A DNA stretch of 64,000 bases, taken from contig CM035350.1 in assembly GCA_020137815.1 (NCBI GenBank), positions 9,551,377 to 9,615,376 of the forward strand. Reading direction: 5' to 3'. Source of the stretch: Hormiphora californensis. Lineage: Eukaryota > Ctenophora > Tentaculata > Cydippida > Pleurobrachiidae. Position numbers and translations under genes: made by a program. The notes under the pieces were generated by a model. The model ran no database searches, was not told the origin of the DNA, and worked only from the letters and a program-made list of their open reading frames with translations. Positions 33,101 to 45,110 of this stretch are shown piece after piece; within the stretch, counting starts at the first letter, position 1, and each line of letters begins with the position of its first letter.

Positions 33101-35465
33101 GTATATTCTCTTTGTGCGGAGAACCATGTGGCTTTGTTACATTAAGAACTGTTTGGTACGAATCCGAACTTGTGTTCTCTGATCGAACAGTTTCTCAATT
33201 GGTATGTCTCGTTTCCTTTGGAGAGGCAAGTGGCAGCATTTTCAGTCCGTTGTTTTAGGAGAGGTGTTATTAACACTTCCATTCCAAATCGATGACAGCA
33301 GCACAGAGATTATTCCTCAAAGAGGCAGGTTGGGAATCTTGTCACATAATTCCGAAAGTCGTATGGTTACTTTCTGACGGGCACAAAAGAGCCGATTCAC
33401 CAGCTGACTTGGGACTTCGAATGTCAGAGGTAAAATAGTCCGAGCCACACTTTTTCCACTGCGATTCATCTTCATCCGTTCCATCGATACAGTCCTTCCT
33501 TATCCATTACACCATCCTAACGGTATTGGTAGAGAGATATTCTTTTCCACGTGCTCGACTGGAATCTTCTACACATTTAATGCTAGTTTTACTACAACTT
33601 TCACTTTCGCCGATTTACAATCACATGGCCATACACTTTTGTCCCTTGTGGATTTTACAGTCCGGTCCAAGTTCTAAGCACTTATTATTGTAATCATCAT
33701 CACAGAGGTGGTAGCCCTTGCAAGTATCCCCAGATGAAATGTTTGTTGGGTATCCCTCTGACAGACACTGAACTGCAATCTTATCAGGATCACTGCAGTT
33801 GGTCTGTTCTGCCGATTTACACATGTATATTGGTGAAGCACCGCATCTTGGCTGGATCTTGATACGTTGTCTAACCCCCAATATGAATACATGTGGTATG
33901 GTCAGCAGTGGTCCAATTTGCACCCAACTTCATCTTTCTCCATTGGGACAACGTCCTACCATTACACATCCGTAGGAGGCACCCACTTGTCCCCACACAT
34001 ACAACCATACTGCACACCGTTACAGTACCTTCATCCCCACCAGCATAGTGTTAAGTATTCCATCACAAACCGTGCCATTGCTGTTGCAGTTAACCAAGTT
34101 CAAGTCTCCATCACACCGCTGGAAAACATCATATCTATCACAGCGAGCATGTAATTCAACCCAGCTTCCAGCCTGGTAATCGTATTTATCTTGCTTTCTA
34201 TAACACATGTACCTTCCACATAGGAGAGTTGTCCCATTCAGCTCCGTGGACCCTGAACATCCATCGTGCCCACATGCCTGGTACGTTCCCGGGTCATCTT
34301 GACACCGGCTTGTTACCCCAAAGTAATAACAACGACCACTACTAGCACCATCTGGATATCCCACGGTGTAAAGTTCATCTGACCAGGGGCACTTGAATTT
34401 CCATCTCCCGTTTTCTTCGCACTGTTCGTGTAGGTAGCCATAAACTTCAAAAGCTGTACAGTTGGGCGTAGGATTGCTCGTTGAGTCTTCAGCTGCAGAT
34501 CTGTTGTTGGCAGTTTGTGCAGTGGTTGGTTTAACTTCATTGATTGTTCAGGCGATGTGATAGATGCAACGAGAGTGCAAGTGTTATAGCACACACCAGT
34601 ACCAGCTTCATCTGCTCTACTAGAATGGAAAAGATGCAGTGTTGCTAACATAATAATTTATGAGAACACGCTATTATCGAGAGCTAGTTGAGCAGGGACA
34701 GTTTATCAACAAATATTATGACATATGACGAACTTTTTAAAACTAATTTTTGCTGATAATAAACTATAGTTTGTACGCCACTATACAGTAATGGTTGTAA
34801 TAATATAATCAATAACACCGGTCTATATACTTATATTACTACCCGAATTGGAGGGAGAAGATAACGTAAGAGAAGAAGGGACTAAAAAATGGCGCTGCCC
34901 CCTCCCCCTCGCTCTCTCTCTAGCTCTCCCCGATCTTATTCAGCAAATCAGCGACACGCTGCCGGCTGCCCCTTCCTACTCGGCACAAGTATTGCTACTG
35001 CAAGATTTTCACGGTAGGAACATATCTCTCAAAAGCCCCATTCGATGGAAGAAAATAATGATTTCACCAACTAAACTAATCTTTGAGTAAAGATAAACCC
35101 GAGCAAAAATAGACAATTTAGCACTCGCTTGATCTTTGTGTTTTTTCCACAGACTTCATACATATATTTTTTTAAAAAGATAATATTGAAATATGAAATC
35201 TCATCCTGGTCAGAGATGGTGGAGTTATAACGGGGACTAACCATAAAGTGGGACCTGGATGATTCTCAGAGAAGTAGGACTTATTCCCATTTCCCTAAGA
35301 AGGAAATCACCGAATGTGAAGCTCTTCTTCTTCGGCATTCACCCGGACAGGGAAATAATGAATTCTGAGCTGGAGGTCTTAAATTTTGGTCAAGTAATTT
35401 ATTTGTCTCCTAGAGTTACTGTACCAAATTTTAATGCTCCACGATATCTGGAACTATGCTAGACT

Positions 35466-35497
<32 letters not shown>

Positions 35498-38400
35498 TGT
35501 CCCCACGGTATTCTGGTGGTCCCGAATCCTGATAATGGGATGGCCTGCTAGAAAACTACGAATCTCTCAAAAGTAACGTCCTACCTGAGATTGTGATCGC
35601 AAGAAGAATGGCAGTGATTCTCCCCAGGCACATGAGGCATTTTATCAGCACCAATAGACCGTATCCAATAACACTTAGGCTGGCTTTATCGTAACTAGTA
35701 AACGTTATCAGAAGTTATACTTTGTCGAGGTCATACCCTAGAGATCAGGAACCGACCGAATCAGGAAATACTGGTCCCTGATTGGCTGATAACCTGTCAC
35801 GTGACCTAAATAGCGAGCTCTGATTGGTTGTTTACTTTGTCGAGGTCATACCCTAGAGATGCTCAGAACGAGGGTCTCATACAAACTAGACAATATCTGC
35901 TAGTAAGTTACTTGCATCACGCTGAATACTTAGTAAGTATTCATTGCGATGCCTGACCAAACTTCAACAGACTTCACCAGAAAAGTGGATAGATCAACAC
36001 AGGGATCACCCCCTCAACATGAGTACCTTTGCTTGTAAAGGGATTTCTGGTAAAGCGCTCGACAATACTTTGTATTTGTTGAGTACCCTTTACTCTTTAC
36101 AACTCTGACAGGTGAATCAACTCACCTGGCTGCACGATGCTCGTTGATGTAACTTGTCATGCTCCACACGACACTAAAGAACGAGATAACCACCGAGAGA
36201 TAGGTGTACCACTGGGTGTCTATCTGGGTATGTTTCACGATGATGTACAGCTGCAGTAGAAGCTGGGGTGTCGCCTCTAACGCCCCCTCGAACCTAGCAA
36301 AGTGTGAGGTAGAGCTGTGGTGAAAATATTTTTCCCTTCAGCGACTCAGCTATAAAATTAAAAAGATAAACCTACCAATCGTAAAAAGGCCGCATCTCGT
36401 CTGCCGTGATAAAGTTCCAATAAATCTTTATTAAAGTAGACCTCCTTTATACCCTTCTCTGCGGCTTCCTTTACAAATGCACCGTAGCTTGGTTTTAACC
36501 GGGACCTCTTGTTACGTATCCTGTTAAAGAAATCGTTATTGATTGTACATTATGACGGATATTATTTTGGCAGCGAAGCTGCCAACTTTGTCGGAGACTG
36601 CGTCGCTGGCGCACCACGTACAGGGTATAGCGCGACGTGCCCAAGATATTACTATGAAAAATACGACTTGACTGAATGAATAATGAATGATTTAATAGAC
36701 TAACGCCGGATCCAGCCTAAAGGTTTTCATGTTCCTCGACTTTTTTAGGTTTGCCAGTGAATATCTGCTAAAGATTGTTTGAGGTGTTGCCTTAGCAACC
36801 GACACTGTTAACAGAAAAATGGGATTTTGGTGCTAAGTGTTGTCCTCCTTAACCCTTCATACACGTAAAGACAGAGTGAGAGAGCGAGAGAGCGAGAGAG
36901 AGACAGAGAGACGACGATCGACGAGAGCACCGAGAGAAGAGGAACGAAGACCCCGAGACTGACGCGAGCACCGAGAGAGAGGAGAGCACCATCGGACCGC
37001 AGAGGCCACGAGAGATGAAGAACGGAACGAGAGAGAGCAGAGACGAGAGGGATCGACGGACGGAGAGAGAGAGACCGAGAGAGAGCGAAAGGACACGCCA
37101 GGACGAGAACATGAAGGAGAGACACAGAACATTAAGACGAGAGAGAGAACGAAAAAACTAACACTGCCGTGACGGACGCAGAGAGAGAGAGAGAGAAACC
37201 GAAGAGACGAGAGATGAGACCGCGAGAAACAAAACAACGCACTACGAGAGAGAGATGAGAGATCGGGACGGCGCACACCCAGCCAACCCCCCCCACCCCC
37301 CCAACAACCCTTCTCTGCCCCCGACAACTATCCCGAACTAACAACCCTCGTTCTACCGCCCTTCCATATCCTCTCCCCAAATCCAACCGAGGAGAGAGGA
37401 GAGAGAGAGGGAGAGAGACGAGAGAAGGGGAAGTGCTGAGCCCAATGAAGTGGGGGGTATTCGTAACCCTGATTCTTAAGTCACGGTATTTTATGATAAC
37501 TGATAAGAAAGAATTTCTGTATGCAAGGTCGGCCAGTACCGATTCTGAAGCTCTACTCATTTGACTCTTATTCAGAAAAACTAAATAGATATACCGGTGA
37601 GAGATGTAATTGAATGTACTGACGGTAGAAACCTGAAGTATAGAGGATGGGGCTGACGATTCAAGAATTACCATGTCTCCCTCCCTCTCTCTCTCTCTCT
37701 CTCTCTCGACCGTTCTCAGAGCGGCTCATTTCGGGCAGTGTAACGCGTTTTAATTTGAGATCCTGACTGGGCATTCTGATTATGCTTTGACCCACCATAA
37801 CTCTTACTTTCTTCTACTTTCTTCTTTGTAATAATATGTTGCTCTGCTTTCTTCTGATCCTTGGTGGCACCCTCGCACAAGACCCCTGTGATGGCAACTA
37901 TACTTTCTATAATGGATCTACCGCACACAAGGGAGTTTCAGATTCTGTTTCATGGGATTGGGGCAGTGACACGGCATGTAACCTCCGCTCGGAGGAGGGG
38001 AAGCTGCTAAACACAACCTGTGGCAGGTGTGATGTACGATTTTTAGTTCAAGATGTTTGGTATCGGTTTAACAGTCCATGGACGAAACTCGTGGAAGTTC
38101 CAGACACGTTTTGTGATACTTTCAACAACGATACAAATATACAAAATATGTATGTGGATGTATGTAACGCACCAAGTCAGTTACTCTTGGCTCCGAACAG
38201 TACAGACGGTTTATACAGAATAATATCAACAGGCTTTGGAAACGTTGACAAACCGTGTTTGTTATTTCCAAGTTTACAAATTGAAAGAAAGGATTGCAAC
38301 GACTTTTAGATTTACAAACTCCTAGATGACCTAACACCGTTTGAGGTAAGAAATATAAATGTCTTGTATCAAAATAATTTAACTGATAAAGCCATTATCA

Positions 38401-40182
38401 TATCATAAATATTTTTTAGTTTATACATTGTACTACTGTTGATATTTTCAGAGCATGTTGTGCGAACAAAATAGCGAAAGTCATAAGAATGGTTTCTGTA
38501 TGGAGGACAGAGTCGATACGGTATCTCTGAGGGCGGACCGCCATTTTGCGGAGCCGAAAAGCACCATTACAATCACCGCTGAGCGATCACCCGCTCCCCT
38601 AACAGGGTTAAAATGTCAGGGAGGTGATGGTATTGAAGTTAACCTAACACCCCTCAGTGACAACAACCACACCCACCACGGTTACACCTTTCTCTTGGCC
38701 AGTGAGAATGTCACATGTGCAATAGATGATTCTAGTGAGGAACAAGTATCAGTTTACCCTGTCTCATTTGAGGTTGAGGATATGAGGGGTGATGGTGGTG
38801 TGGAGATACGAGTGGTATGTCGAGTCACCCTAACCACCGATACCACGGGCATTACCCCATTCATCAGGGAAGGGGAAACAGATCATACTGATATTGAGAA
38901 GGTTATTGAGGGGGCATCTACACACCGTCTGGAGCTGCATCTAACTGCTGACGAAACCAAGTTCCCCAGTGCTTTCAGGGAGCTGGTTAAAATATACAAC
39001 TGTGGTGTTAAAGATGTATTGGACGAGATCACCTCACAACCCTTTACCCTGACCCTTTCCAAGGTGTGTGGTCCTGGAACCGGTTTCGTCGATGAAAAAG
39101 CTACTGAATGTTCGTCTTGTCCTGTCCATACCTACAGCAACAATGGCTCGTGCATTAACTGTCCTGCCGGGACGGACAGCCTAACGGAGGGTGCTACGGA
39201 ATGTACCAAAAACAAGGATGATCCTGATCCTGGAAGTAACAAAGTCATTATAATTGTGGTTGTCATGGTAACAGTGGTATTGATTGTTGCTATTGGCGTG
39301 TTTGTGGCAATTAAGCTGAACCAACGGAGGACCCGGTATGAGCTGAGTGGAGCAGCAGTTGGTAACCCGGTTGTTGTCGAGCCTAAATTTACACGCTCAC
39401 CAAACGGGACAGAGTGAAGGTAGTGATTATTGTATCATGATGCTTACCAAACGGGACAGAGTGATCATATTTAACACAGAGTGAGAGCGCTGCATCATGA
39501 TTATGGGACTGTGACACTAGCAGTGATTTGACATTTGGAAGTCTGCGACTGGCAACGTTAATTGTACAAATGTGAACGCTTCTACGGGATCATATAATCC
39601 AGTTTTTTTTTCTGTGCATGTTAGAAAATTTTGAGGTGATTTGACTCATAAAGATTTCATGTTATTTCTTTCCTTTGATAAACCAAAGTTACCTTGTTTT
39701 TTCCCACATACCCAACATAGCGAACAAATACTCGACCTTTCTCTCTCTCTCTCTCTCTCTCTCGCGATTTCCCAGTTGGTGCAGATAGAAATAAGGCAGA
39801 AAATATGAATTTATTCGAATATAGTTATCTGAACTATACTGTATAGTACCTGAGAGTTAGCCGAAAGAGAGCGAGATATCGGGGTACCCCTGGTAATCCT
39901 AGCAGATGACAAACCATACTCCAAACTCCAAACCTGCCACAGGTGAATGGTTCAGGTTCCGCTTTCAACTCTTCTATCGCCTTCTTGTAGGCACCTTTTC
40001 GCTGTATGGGAGATGGATAGTTACAATCTAGAGCCAAGTCAACCCAATCAATACACAAAACTCATAAAGCGCAAGATATAGTTTTTATTTGTAAATGAAG
40101 GATGTCAATCGTTTCCAAATAAATGATACGGTCATCTTCCACATTAATTCGTTCTACAAAAGAGAGAGAGAGAAAGAGAGAA

Positions 40183-40267
<85 letters not shown>

Positions 40268-42696
40268 GATTCCATGCCAGGGATCGTCTAGATAAAACCC
40301 CTCCTGGACACTCATATTATATATCCCCGCAATCTTCATACATCCATGAGATCATGCACCACGTGATTTCATAAGATGGTCACATCACACATGTGTACCT
40401 CACATGAGAGGATTTTAAGGGTAACTGCAGGGGATGATGACCCATCAGCTGCAACTATTTGCTCGCCATCAACCTCAGAGGGACATAGAGGGAGGGAGTC
40501 ACATACAACAACAGAAAGTGGGGTAATATGCTAGTTTTGGGTATGGAAACAAGCTATCTAGTCGAGATAGAAACGAGAGTCAAGATCAGTGAGTCTTGCT
40601 GATTTAAAGCGCTATAAACAGCGCTTTTTATAGTGCTATATAAAGCGGTCGAAATTTCCAAGCCCAAAACTATTGGGGGGGGGGGTCCAGCCCTAAAAAA
40701 AGCTAAGCTAACGGCCAAAATCAGGGTACCTTTAGCTTAAAAACTCAATTTTAGCTTTTTTTAGCTTTTTTTAGCTTTTTTTAGCTTTTTTTTTTAGCTT
40801 TTTATAGGCTAAAAAAAGCTAAAAAAAGCTAAAAAAAAAGCTAAAAAAAGCTAAAAAAAAAGCTAAAATTGAGTTTTTAGTGGATTCATATAGGTTCGAA
40901 TCCCGCTGACGCCAAATTTTTTAAACTTTTATTATAACGTTTTATAACGTTTTTTGAACTTTTTTAAAACTATTTTTATCAAATTTGAATAATATTTTTA
41001 TCGAAAAAATGTCTCCAGAAAATGGCATTAGGGGTGGATACAGAAATTGCTATGTATATGGACATAAACGGTAGATTATGGTAAAAAAATGTGCAGGAAA
41101 TGAACAAATGCAGTCAATAGACGTCCGGAAGGATGAAAATTTAATGGAAAAGTGTCAAGATGAATGTTGAAAAAACATAAAAAGTAGGGCTAAAAAAAGC
41201 TAAAAAAAGCTAAAAAAAGCTAAAAAAAGCCAACATAAAAAAAGCAATCGACCAAAATCAGGGTACCTTTAGCTTTTTTTTAGGGCTGGACCCCCCCACT
41301 ATTACCAAAAGTGGTACAGGGGGACTGAGGGAGGTAGAACGAGACAACAAAGAGATACAAAAAGATCAGGCATGAATTTAAAAGCTTACCCCAATGGTGG
41401 CACCAGTCACAATAATGGGCATCTTGCTGGGGCCAGCGTCCACACTTATCCTACTAATATCTCGATTAAGGGGCGGCCCACCGTGGTCAATCTCAACCTC
41501 TCCTGGCTCATCGCTCACTGGGGGAATTGGAGAAATTGGGAAATAGGGATATGATAATCAACTTACACAAATCACACCATGAAAATACCACTTCACACAG
41601 CCTTCTTCACTTCAAGTGTCTAAATAAAAAGTTGCTTTGGTGTGAGAGATTGTTTATAAAGTGTGCTTTATTTCATGTAAAATGTGCTAGAAATCTCAAC
41701 CTGGTGGAAGCTGGAAGTAAGATTCTCCACCTGAAGAAGGGTGATAGGGTGTGTGAGGTAGTAGTGAGGTGTGAACAGTGTTGTATGAATCAGCGGTGCA
41801 CGCAGGGGGAAACTCACTCGTCAGGAGGGGTTTGTATAGAAATAATCCATTGTCTCCTGAGATTAAATTGCATAGAGGCCAAGTTATAGTAGTTAGCAAA
41901 TAAACCCTGGTTGCACTAATTGGATTGACGACAGACGTCTAGACGCGAGTCACGTAAAAAATACAGAAATCTGTAGAGCACTGTACAAAGTGAAACAAGC
42001 GGTTTCAGAGAACTACAATTGTTTCAATAAGAATTAAAGAATATCATCAGGTTCTGATCTTGACTGTAAATCTGTAGAGCAGTGTTTGAGATATGTTTAC
42101 CATTTAGGGGGAAGATATGTTGAGAGGGTAGTTGATCATCATCCTTTACCCTTACAGTTTCATCAGTTAGAAAATGCTCCGTGTAATCTCTCGGCGCACA
42201 ATACTTGTCTTCCTCGGTTAACTTTTCTATCCTGCCGAGAATATTGTACTTTGTAGGATGTATTTGTTATGTTCAAACCCTCCTTTACATTCGGGCGGGA
42301 AACAGGGTCGAGCAAGGAAAGTAGTTGTATTCAGTCAGTTGAAAAGTGTTACAGCGACTAAACAACTCACAAGTTTGTGACAGAAGTATCAAAAATAACC
42401 CATTGAATACTCAGGGCAGATAAGATGATAGAGGGCAGAAAAAACAAGATTAGAGTTGCTATCCCAAAGTTGGTGTTTCCATTCCAAAAGTAGCTTCCAG
42501 CAACTAAAAGATCTGAAATAGTTGATTGGAAATTAGTAAGAATAAAACAACACATAGCATGAAATTGAACGCGAGCCAAATTAATCGGTACCGACCTGTT
42601 ATTGGATCAGCCACGCTGAGGAAAGCGGATGAGCTGTAATAGAAAATGTCATATATGAAGTGTAGCGTTTGGAATGAAATCAACATCACCCATGCC
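30148..42696 (-). CDS. XK-related (XKR) membrane protein, partial model
   Basis: Minus-strand exons: 42696-42596, 42512-42371, 42231-42101, 41517-41390, 40473-40399, 40001-39850, 36520-36376, 36286-36126, 35694-35585 and 30280-30148. Most junctions agree in phase. The XKR order is clear: PITDLLVAGSYFWNGNTNFG, a long polar loop (exons 3-5), CHLLGLPGVPRYLALF, then EATPQLLLQLYIIVK, SFFSVVWSMTSYINEHRAAR, and C-terminal LQNLGMVLYWYF plus LLGAFISLIYYR. XKR proteins are multi-pass; Xkr8-type members scramble phosphatidylserine. The usual FE of LRLFE appears to be lost at the 36376/36286 junction. The segment expected between 35585 and 30280 and both true ends are not found. Introns contain a complete receptor gene on the other strand and a GPCR relic on the same strand. 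Confidence 0.75.
31412..34651 (-). pseudogene. LDLa-repeat, relaxin-receptor-like GPCR, decayed
   Basis: A 200-codon minus-strand frame (32011-31412) encodes TM5 (LCFLFIAISYILIGY), TM6 (FFCWIPLGVVAFLHL) and TM7 (PINSVINPLLYES), the pattern of leucine-rich/relaxin-type receptors. Upstream on the same strand are a signal-peptide-like start (MKLVLVCAITLALS, near 34608), Cys-rich segments (33621-34460), and LDLa-like pieces (DCIDGTDEDESQWKKC near 33450; VCDLRRLWGCSDE near 32860). A TM3-like piece (SLFAMTMLAIS) is near 32380. In-frame stops and frame changes separate these parts, for example a stop just before DCIDGTDE. It lies wholly inside an XKR intron. Some breaks might be unrecognised introns. 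Confidence 0.6.
35465..35494. repeat. Poly-G run
   Basis: About 30 consecutive G; the true length is uncertain. Confidence 0.9.
35746..35832 (-). mobile_element. Short retroposon-like insert (87 bp), second copy
   Basis: It is the reverse complement of the core at 20795-20884 (CCAATCAG twice, GGTCACGTGAC) and is flanked by a 28-bp direct repeat, 35718-35745 and 35833-35860 (core TTTGTCGAGGTCATACCC). It sits in the XKR intron 50 bp from exon 35694-35585. Confidence 0.75.
36860..37450. repeat. GAGA-rich low-complexity tract
   Basis: Long irregular runs of GAGAG, CGAGAG and GACGAG; the open frames on the complementary strand are Ser/Leu/Arg-rich artefacts. Confidence 0.75.
37836..39417 (+). 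CDS. Type I membrane protein with Cys-rich stalk, nested in the XKR gene
   Basis: The start is a signal peptide (MLLCFLLILGGTLAQ). The first exon has an extracellular region with several Cys and N-glycosylation sites; its WYRFNSPWTKLVEVP segment vaguely recalls uromodulin-type D8C modules. The 3' exon (38452-39417, acceptor TTTTCAG) encodes a long ectodomain, an ephrin-receptor/GCC2-GCC3-like motif (CSSCPVHTYSNNGSCINCPAGT), a transmembrane helix (IIIVVVMVTVVLIVAIGVF) and a short cytoplasmic tail ending at TGA 39415-39417. The first frame reaches a stop at 38307-38309, so the junction is not solved: a small exon 38310-38345 (KLLDDLTPFE) may intervene and the donor before it is unclear. It is transcribed opposite to the XKR gene whose intron holds it. 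Ligand unknown. Confidence 0.7.
39418..39849. other. 3' flank of nested receptor gene
   Basis: AT-rich, with a CT run at 39738-39762. No exon seen before the XKR exon that ends at 39850. Confidence 0.4.
40156..40264. repeat. (GA)n microsatellite
   Basis: A GA run with some AAAG interruptions, in an XKR intron. Confidence 0.95.
40675..41297. mobile_element. Inverted-repeat element with poly-G/C ends and AGCTTTTTTT arrays
   Basis: The ends are inverted: GGGGGTCCAGCCCTAAAAAA on the left and its complement on the right, each followed by CAAAATCAGGGTACCTTTAG. The 6-bp sequence ACTATT flanks both sides (40669-40674, 41298-41303). Inside lie (TTTTTTTAGC)n and (GCTAAAAAAA)n blocks facing each other at 40740-40870. 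No coding sequence. It lies in the XKR intron between exons 41390 and 40473. Confidence 0.75.
42264..42316 (+). repeat. Short dispersed repeat (TTGTTATG ... GTCGAGCAA)
   Basis: Same 52-bp family as 2781-2832, in an XKR intron. Confidence 0.65.
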
Positions 42697-42843
42697 CTAT
42701 ATCAGCTAAAGTAGAGATCAAAATGTTAAATGAGCCATGATGACCTTAGGTAATATATTCCCTAGCAATATTTGGTTAAAAGGGCACGAAGGGTTTAAAT
42801 TGAAAATTCAATGCAACCAACGAATTGTTCACCAATGTGCCCC

Positions 42844-43050
42844 TTATGGTCTACACAGATAGCTTGTCGGTACGCCCATGTCATGCAATTTCCCAAGAAG
42901 GGCGGCCTTGTTGAGCCCTAATTTGCTAGTCGCTCTAGGTCTTCCACTAAGTAATACTTCACTGGGTCTGCCTGTCAGAGTGGGTAGTGTGTTCCATAGT
43001 CGAGTCGCTCTACAGATGAACAAGTTTTGGTATTTACTACTTCCTAACAA
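42844..43050 (-). mobile_element. Fragment of a LINE reverse-transcriptase ORF, C-terminal end
   Basis: The minus-strand frame contains KYQNLFICRATRLWNTLPTL, which matches the conserved end of many non-LTR retrotransposon ORF2 proteins (…R..xLWNxLP). It is only a relic of about 68 codons. Confidence 0.55.
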
Positions 43051-43059
43051 CTGACTTTT

Positions 43060-43880
43060 GCACTCTGAGTGACAGGTTGGGCTTCCCGGGTTATCATATT
43101 GGGCTTCAGCAAATTTTGAAATTATGGGGACCTAAGACGGACCTGCAGCCGCTGTTTGGAACCATAGATGCTCAAAATGAGCAAAAAGCTTTAAAATCCC
43201 AATTTGTTTTGGCAAACGCTGCTGGCCCACGTGCAGGGATAAGACAGCGCTTTTCAACAATTTGTTTAGACAAATTTCTTTTTTTGGGTCATTTTGCAGG
43301 GCGCCATAGGGATCCCTAAAAAAGTTCAGTATTTACACAGTGTTTACACAGTCTTTACACAGTCGTTACACCCAGAGCGGCGGGGCGCGATTATAATCTG
43401 GGTGCCTTGCAGCCTGTTTACAGGTGCGCGCTGCCAAAAGAGTATACTTAGACCGACTTTTTTCAAACGGCTATAGCCATGGAACCACATGGCCGATTCG
43501 AGTAAACTAAACAGTATCAGTTAGAGAATCGATAGCCCTAACCGATAACTCCAAACCAAACTCTAACCAGACCCTAACGGATAGCCCTAACCCGTCGTGC
43601 GCGCCAAAACTACGAATTGTTAGCAATGAAAGGCACCCAGATTTTAACGTTTTCCAGAGCGGCGCGTGCTGCGTTTCGCGGCTTTTTCTAAGAAAATATT
43701 GGATTGTGTGCTGCACAATTGAGTAAATTGAGCGCTGCGGCGAAAAAAGTTTCCGAAAACGCTGCAAATAAGGAACCATAATAAAGTTCAAGAGCCTCCA
43801 AGAGCACCCAAGAGCGCACCCGATCGAAGAGAGACCACACCTGAGAGCGCACCACACCCAAAAGAGACCACATCCAAGAG
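43060..43880. repeat. Mosaic of dispersed repeats
   Basis: It holds TTTACACAG repeats (43335-43365), the CCTGTTTACAGGTGCG block shared with 44930, 45915 and 48835, and CCAAGAGCGCACC-type units toward the right end. No gene seen. Confidence 0.6.
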
Positions 43881-43884
43881 CGCA

Positions 43885-44107
43885 CCACCTCCAGAAGACA
43901 CCACTTCAAGAGCGCACCACATCAAAGAGAGCTCCCCATCCAGAAGATACCACGCGCAGGGGACACCACGCGCAGAAGAGACCAGCGCGGCGTTGTATTT
44001 GCGCGTGCGGTCTCTTCTGCGCGTGGTGTCCCCTGCGCGCGGTATCTTCTGGATGGGGAGCTCTTTTTGATGTGGTGCGCTCTTGGAGTGGTGTCTTTTG
44101 GAGGTGG
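43885..44107. repeat. Large near-perfect palindrome, arms about 100 bp
   Basis: The left arm (CACCTCCAGAAGACACCAC ... CGCGCAGAAGAGACC) is mirrored by the right arm (GGTCTCTTCTGCGCG ... GTGGTGTCTTTTGGAGGTG). The loop is about 20 bp. Its units belong to the family at 4345-4465. Confidence 0.85.
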
Positions 44108-44112
44108 GGGCA

Positions 44113-44721
44113 CAAAACACCAGTGACCACGCCTTGATCTGCAAGGTTGGAGGCTTTGATATGTGGAGACATGACCACCTTCGGGATACCTTAGCCGATA
44201 TCCTTCGGTATGCGGGATTCAAACCCGTTAACACTGAACAGCCAATGTTGCCCTGTGACGGATTCAACCTGCCAATCAGTGCAAATATCAAAGCTGAAGC
44301 ACGAATGGACATAGTCTGTCGTGGCTTATGGTCTGACATGCAGACCAGTTTCATGGATGTACGGGTTTTCCATCCTAATGCCCCATCCTACCTGAAGATG
44401 CCCATCACGAACCTGTATAAACAGCACCAAAATCAGAAGAAACTTGCCTATATGCGAAGGGTGCAAGAAGTGGAGCAGGGTTCCTTCACGCCCCTCGTAT
44501 TCTCCACGTCGGGAGGTTTTGCCGGAGAAGTAGGGAAGGTTTTGGAGCGAGCGGCCAGGAAGATCTGTGACAGGCACAAGGAGAGTTACGCTGAAACCAT
44601 GTCCTTCATCCGAGAAAAGACACGATTCAGTTTGTTAAGATCAACTCTTGTTGCGCTTCGGGGAACCAAGAGAAGGGTTGTCCCAGTCAGTGTGGAAGAT
44701 GTAGACTTTCGAGACAAGTGA
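44113..44721 (+). mobile_element. C-terminal end of a reverse-transcriptase-type element ORF (partial)
   Basis: An open frame of about 200 codons with the zinc-binding-like HALICKVGGFDMWRHDHLRD motif, then a nuclease-like core (ARMDIVCRGLW, SFMDVRVFHPNAPSY) and the conserved GSFTPLVFSTSGG block. This arrangement is found at the C-terminus of reverse-transcriptase proteins common in invertebrate and fish genomes; the central D...FMDVRV recalls PD-(D/E)XK endonucleases. The polymerase part is missing: the palindrome abuts it on the left. Confidence 0.7.
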
Positions 44722-44859
44722 GCAGAGAGAGGGAGTATGAGAGTATGACGGTGTGTGGGTAATTTATTATAATTTATTGTTTTTTTTTTTCTTTTGGAGG
44801 TGGTACGCTCTTGGATGGGGTGCGCTCATGAACTTTATTATGGTTCCTTATCGAGTGCG

Positions 44860-45110
44860 AAAGACGCAGTCTTTACACCCAGAGCGGTGCGGGCGCCGTT
44901 ATATTTTACGATCTGGGTGTTTGAGGGCCTGTTTACAGGTGCGTGCTGCCAAAAAAGTTGATTCACTAATACGGCTCTAACCGCCGAACCACTCAACCGT
45001 TTTGGCTAATTCAAAGCTTATCTGGTAGGGAATGTCAAGGCCTAACCCCAACCCAAACCCCAACCCTAACCCTAACCCTACTTTAGCCCTAACCGAATAC
45101 CTCTGATTTT
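44860..45110 (+). repeat. Dispersed repeat carrying telomere-like CCCTAA units
   Basis: ACACCCAGAGCGG, CTGTTTACAGGTGCG and GGCTCTAACCGCC blocks lead into degenerate AACCCTAACCCTAACCCTA (45040-45085). The same order recurs at 45880-46085, and parts at 43360-43440 and 48785-48890. Confidence 0.8.

Noticed and set aside
36808-37674. Minus-strand frames up to 180 codons, Ser/Leu/Arg-rich
   Set aside because: They follow a GAGA tract and have no domain or splice support.
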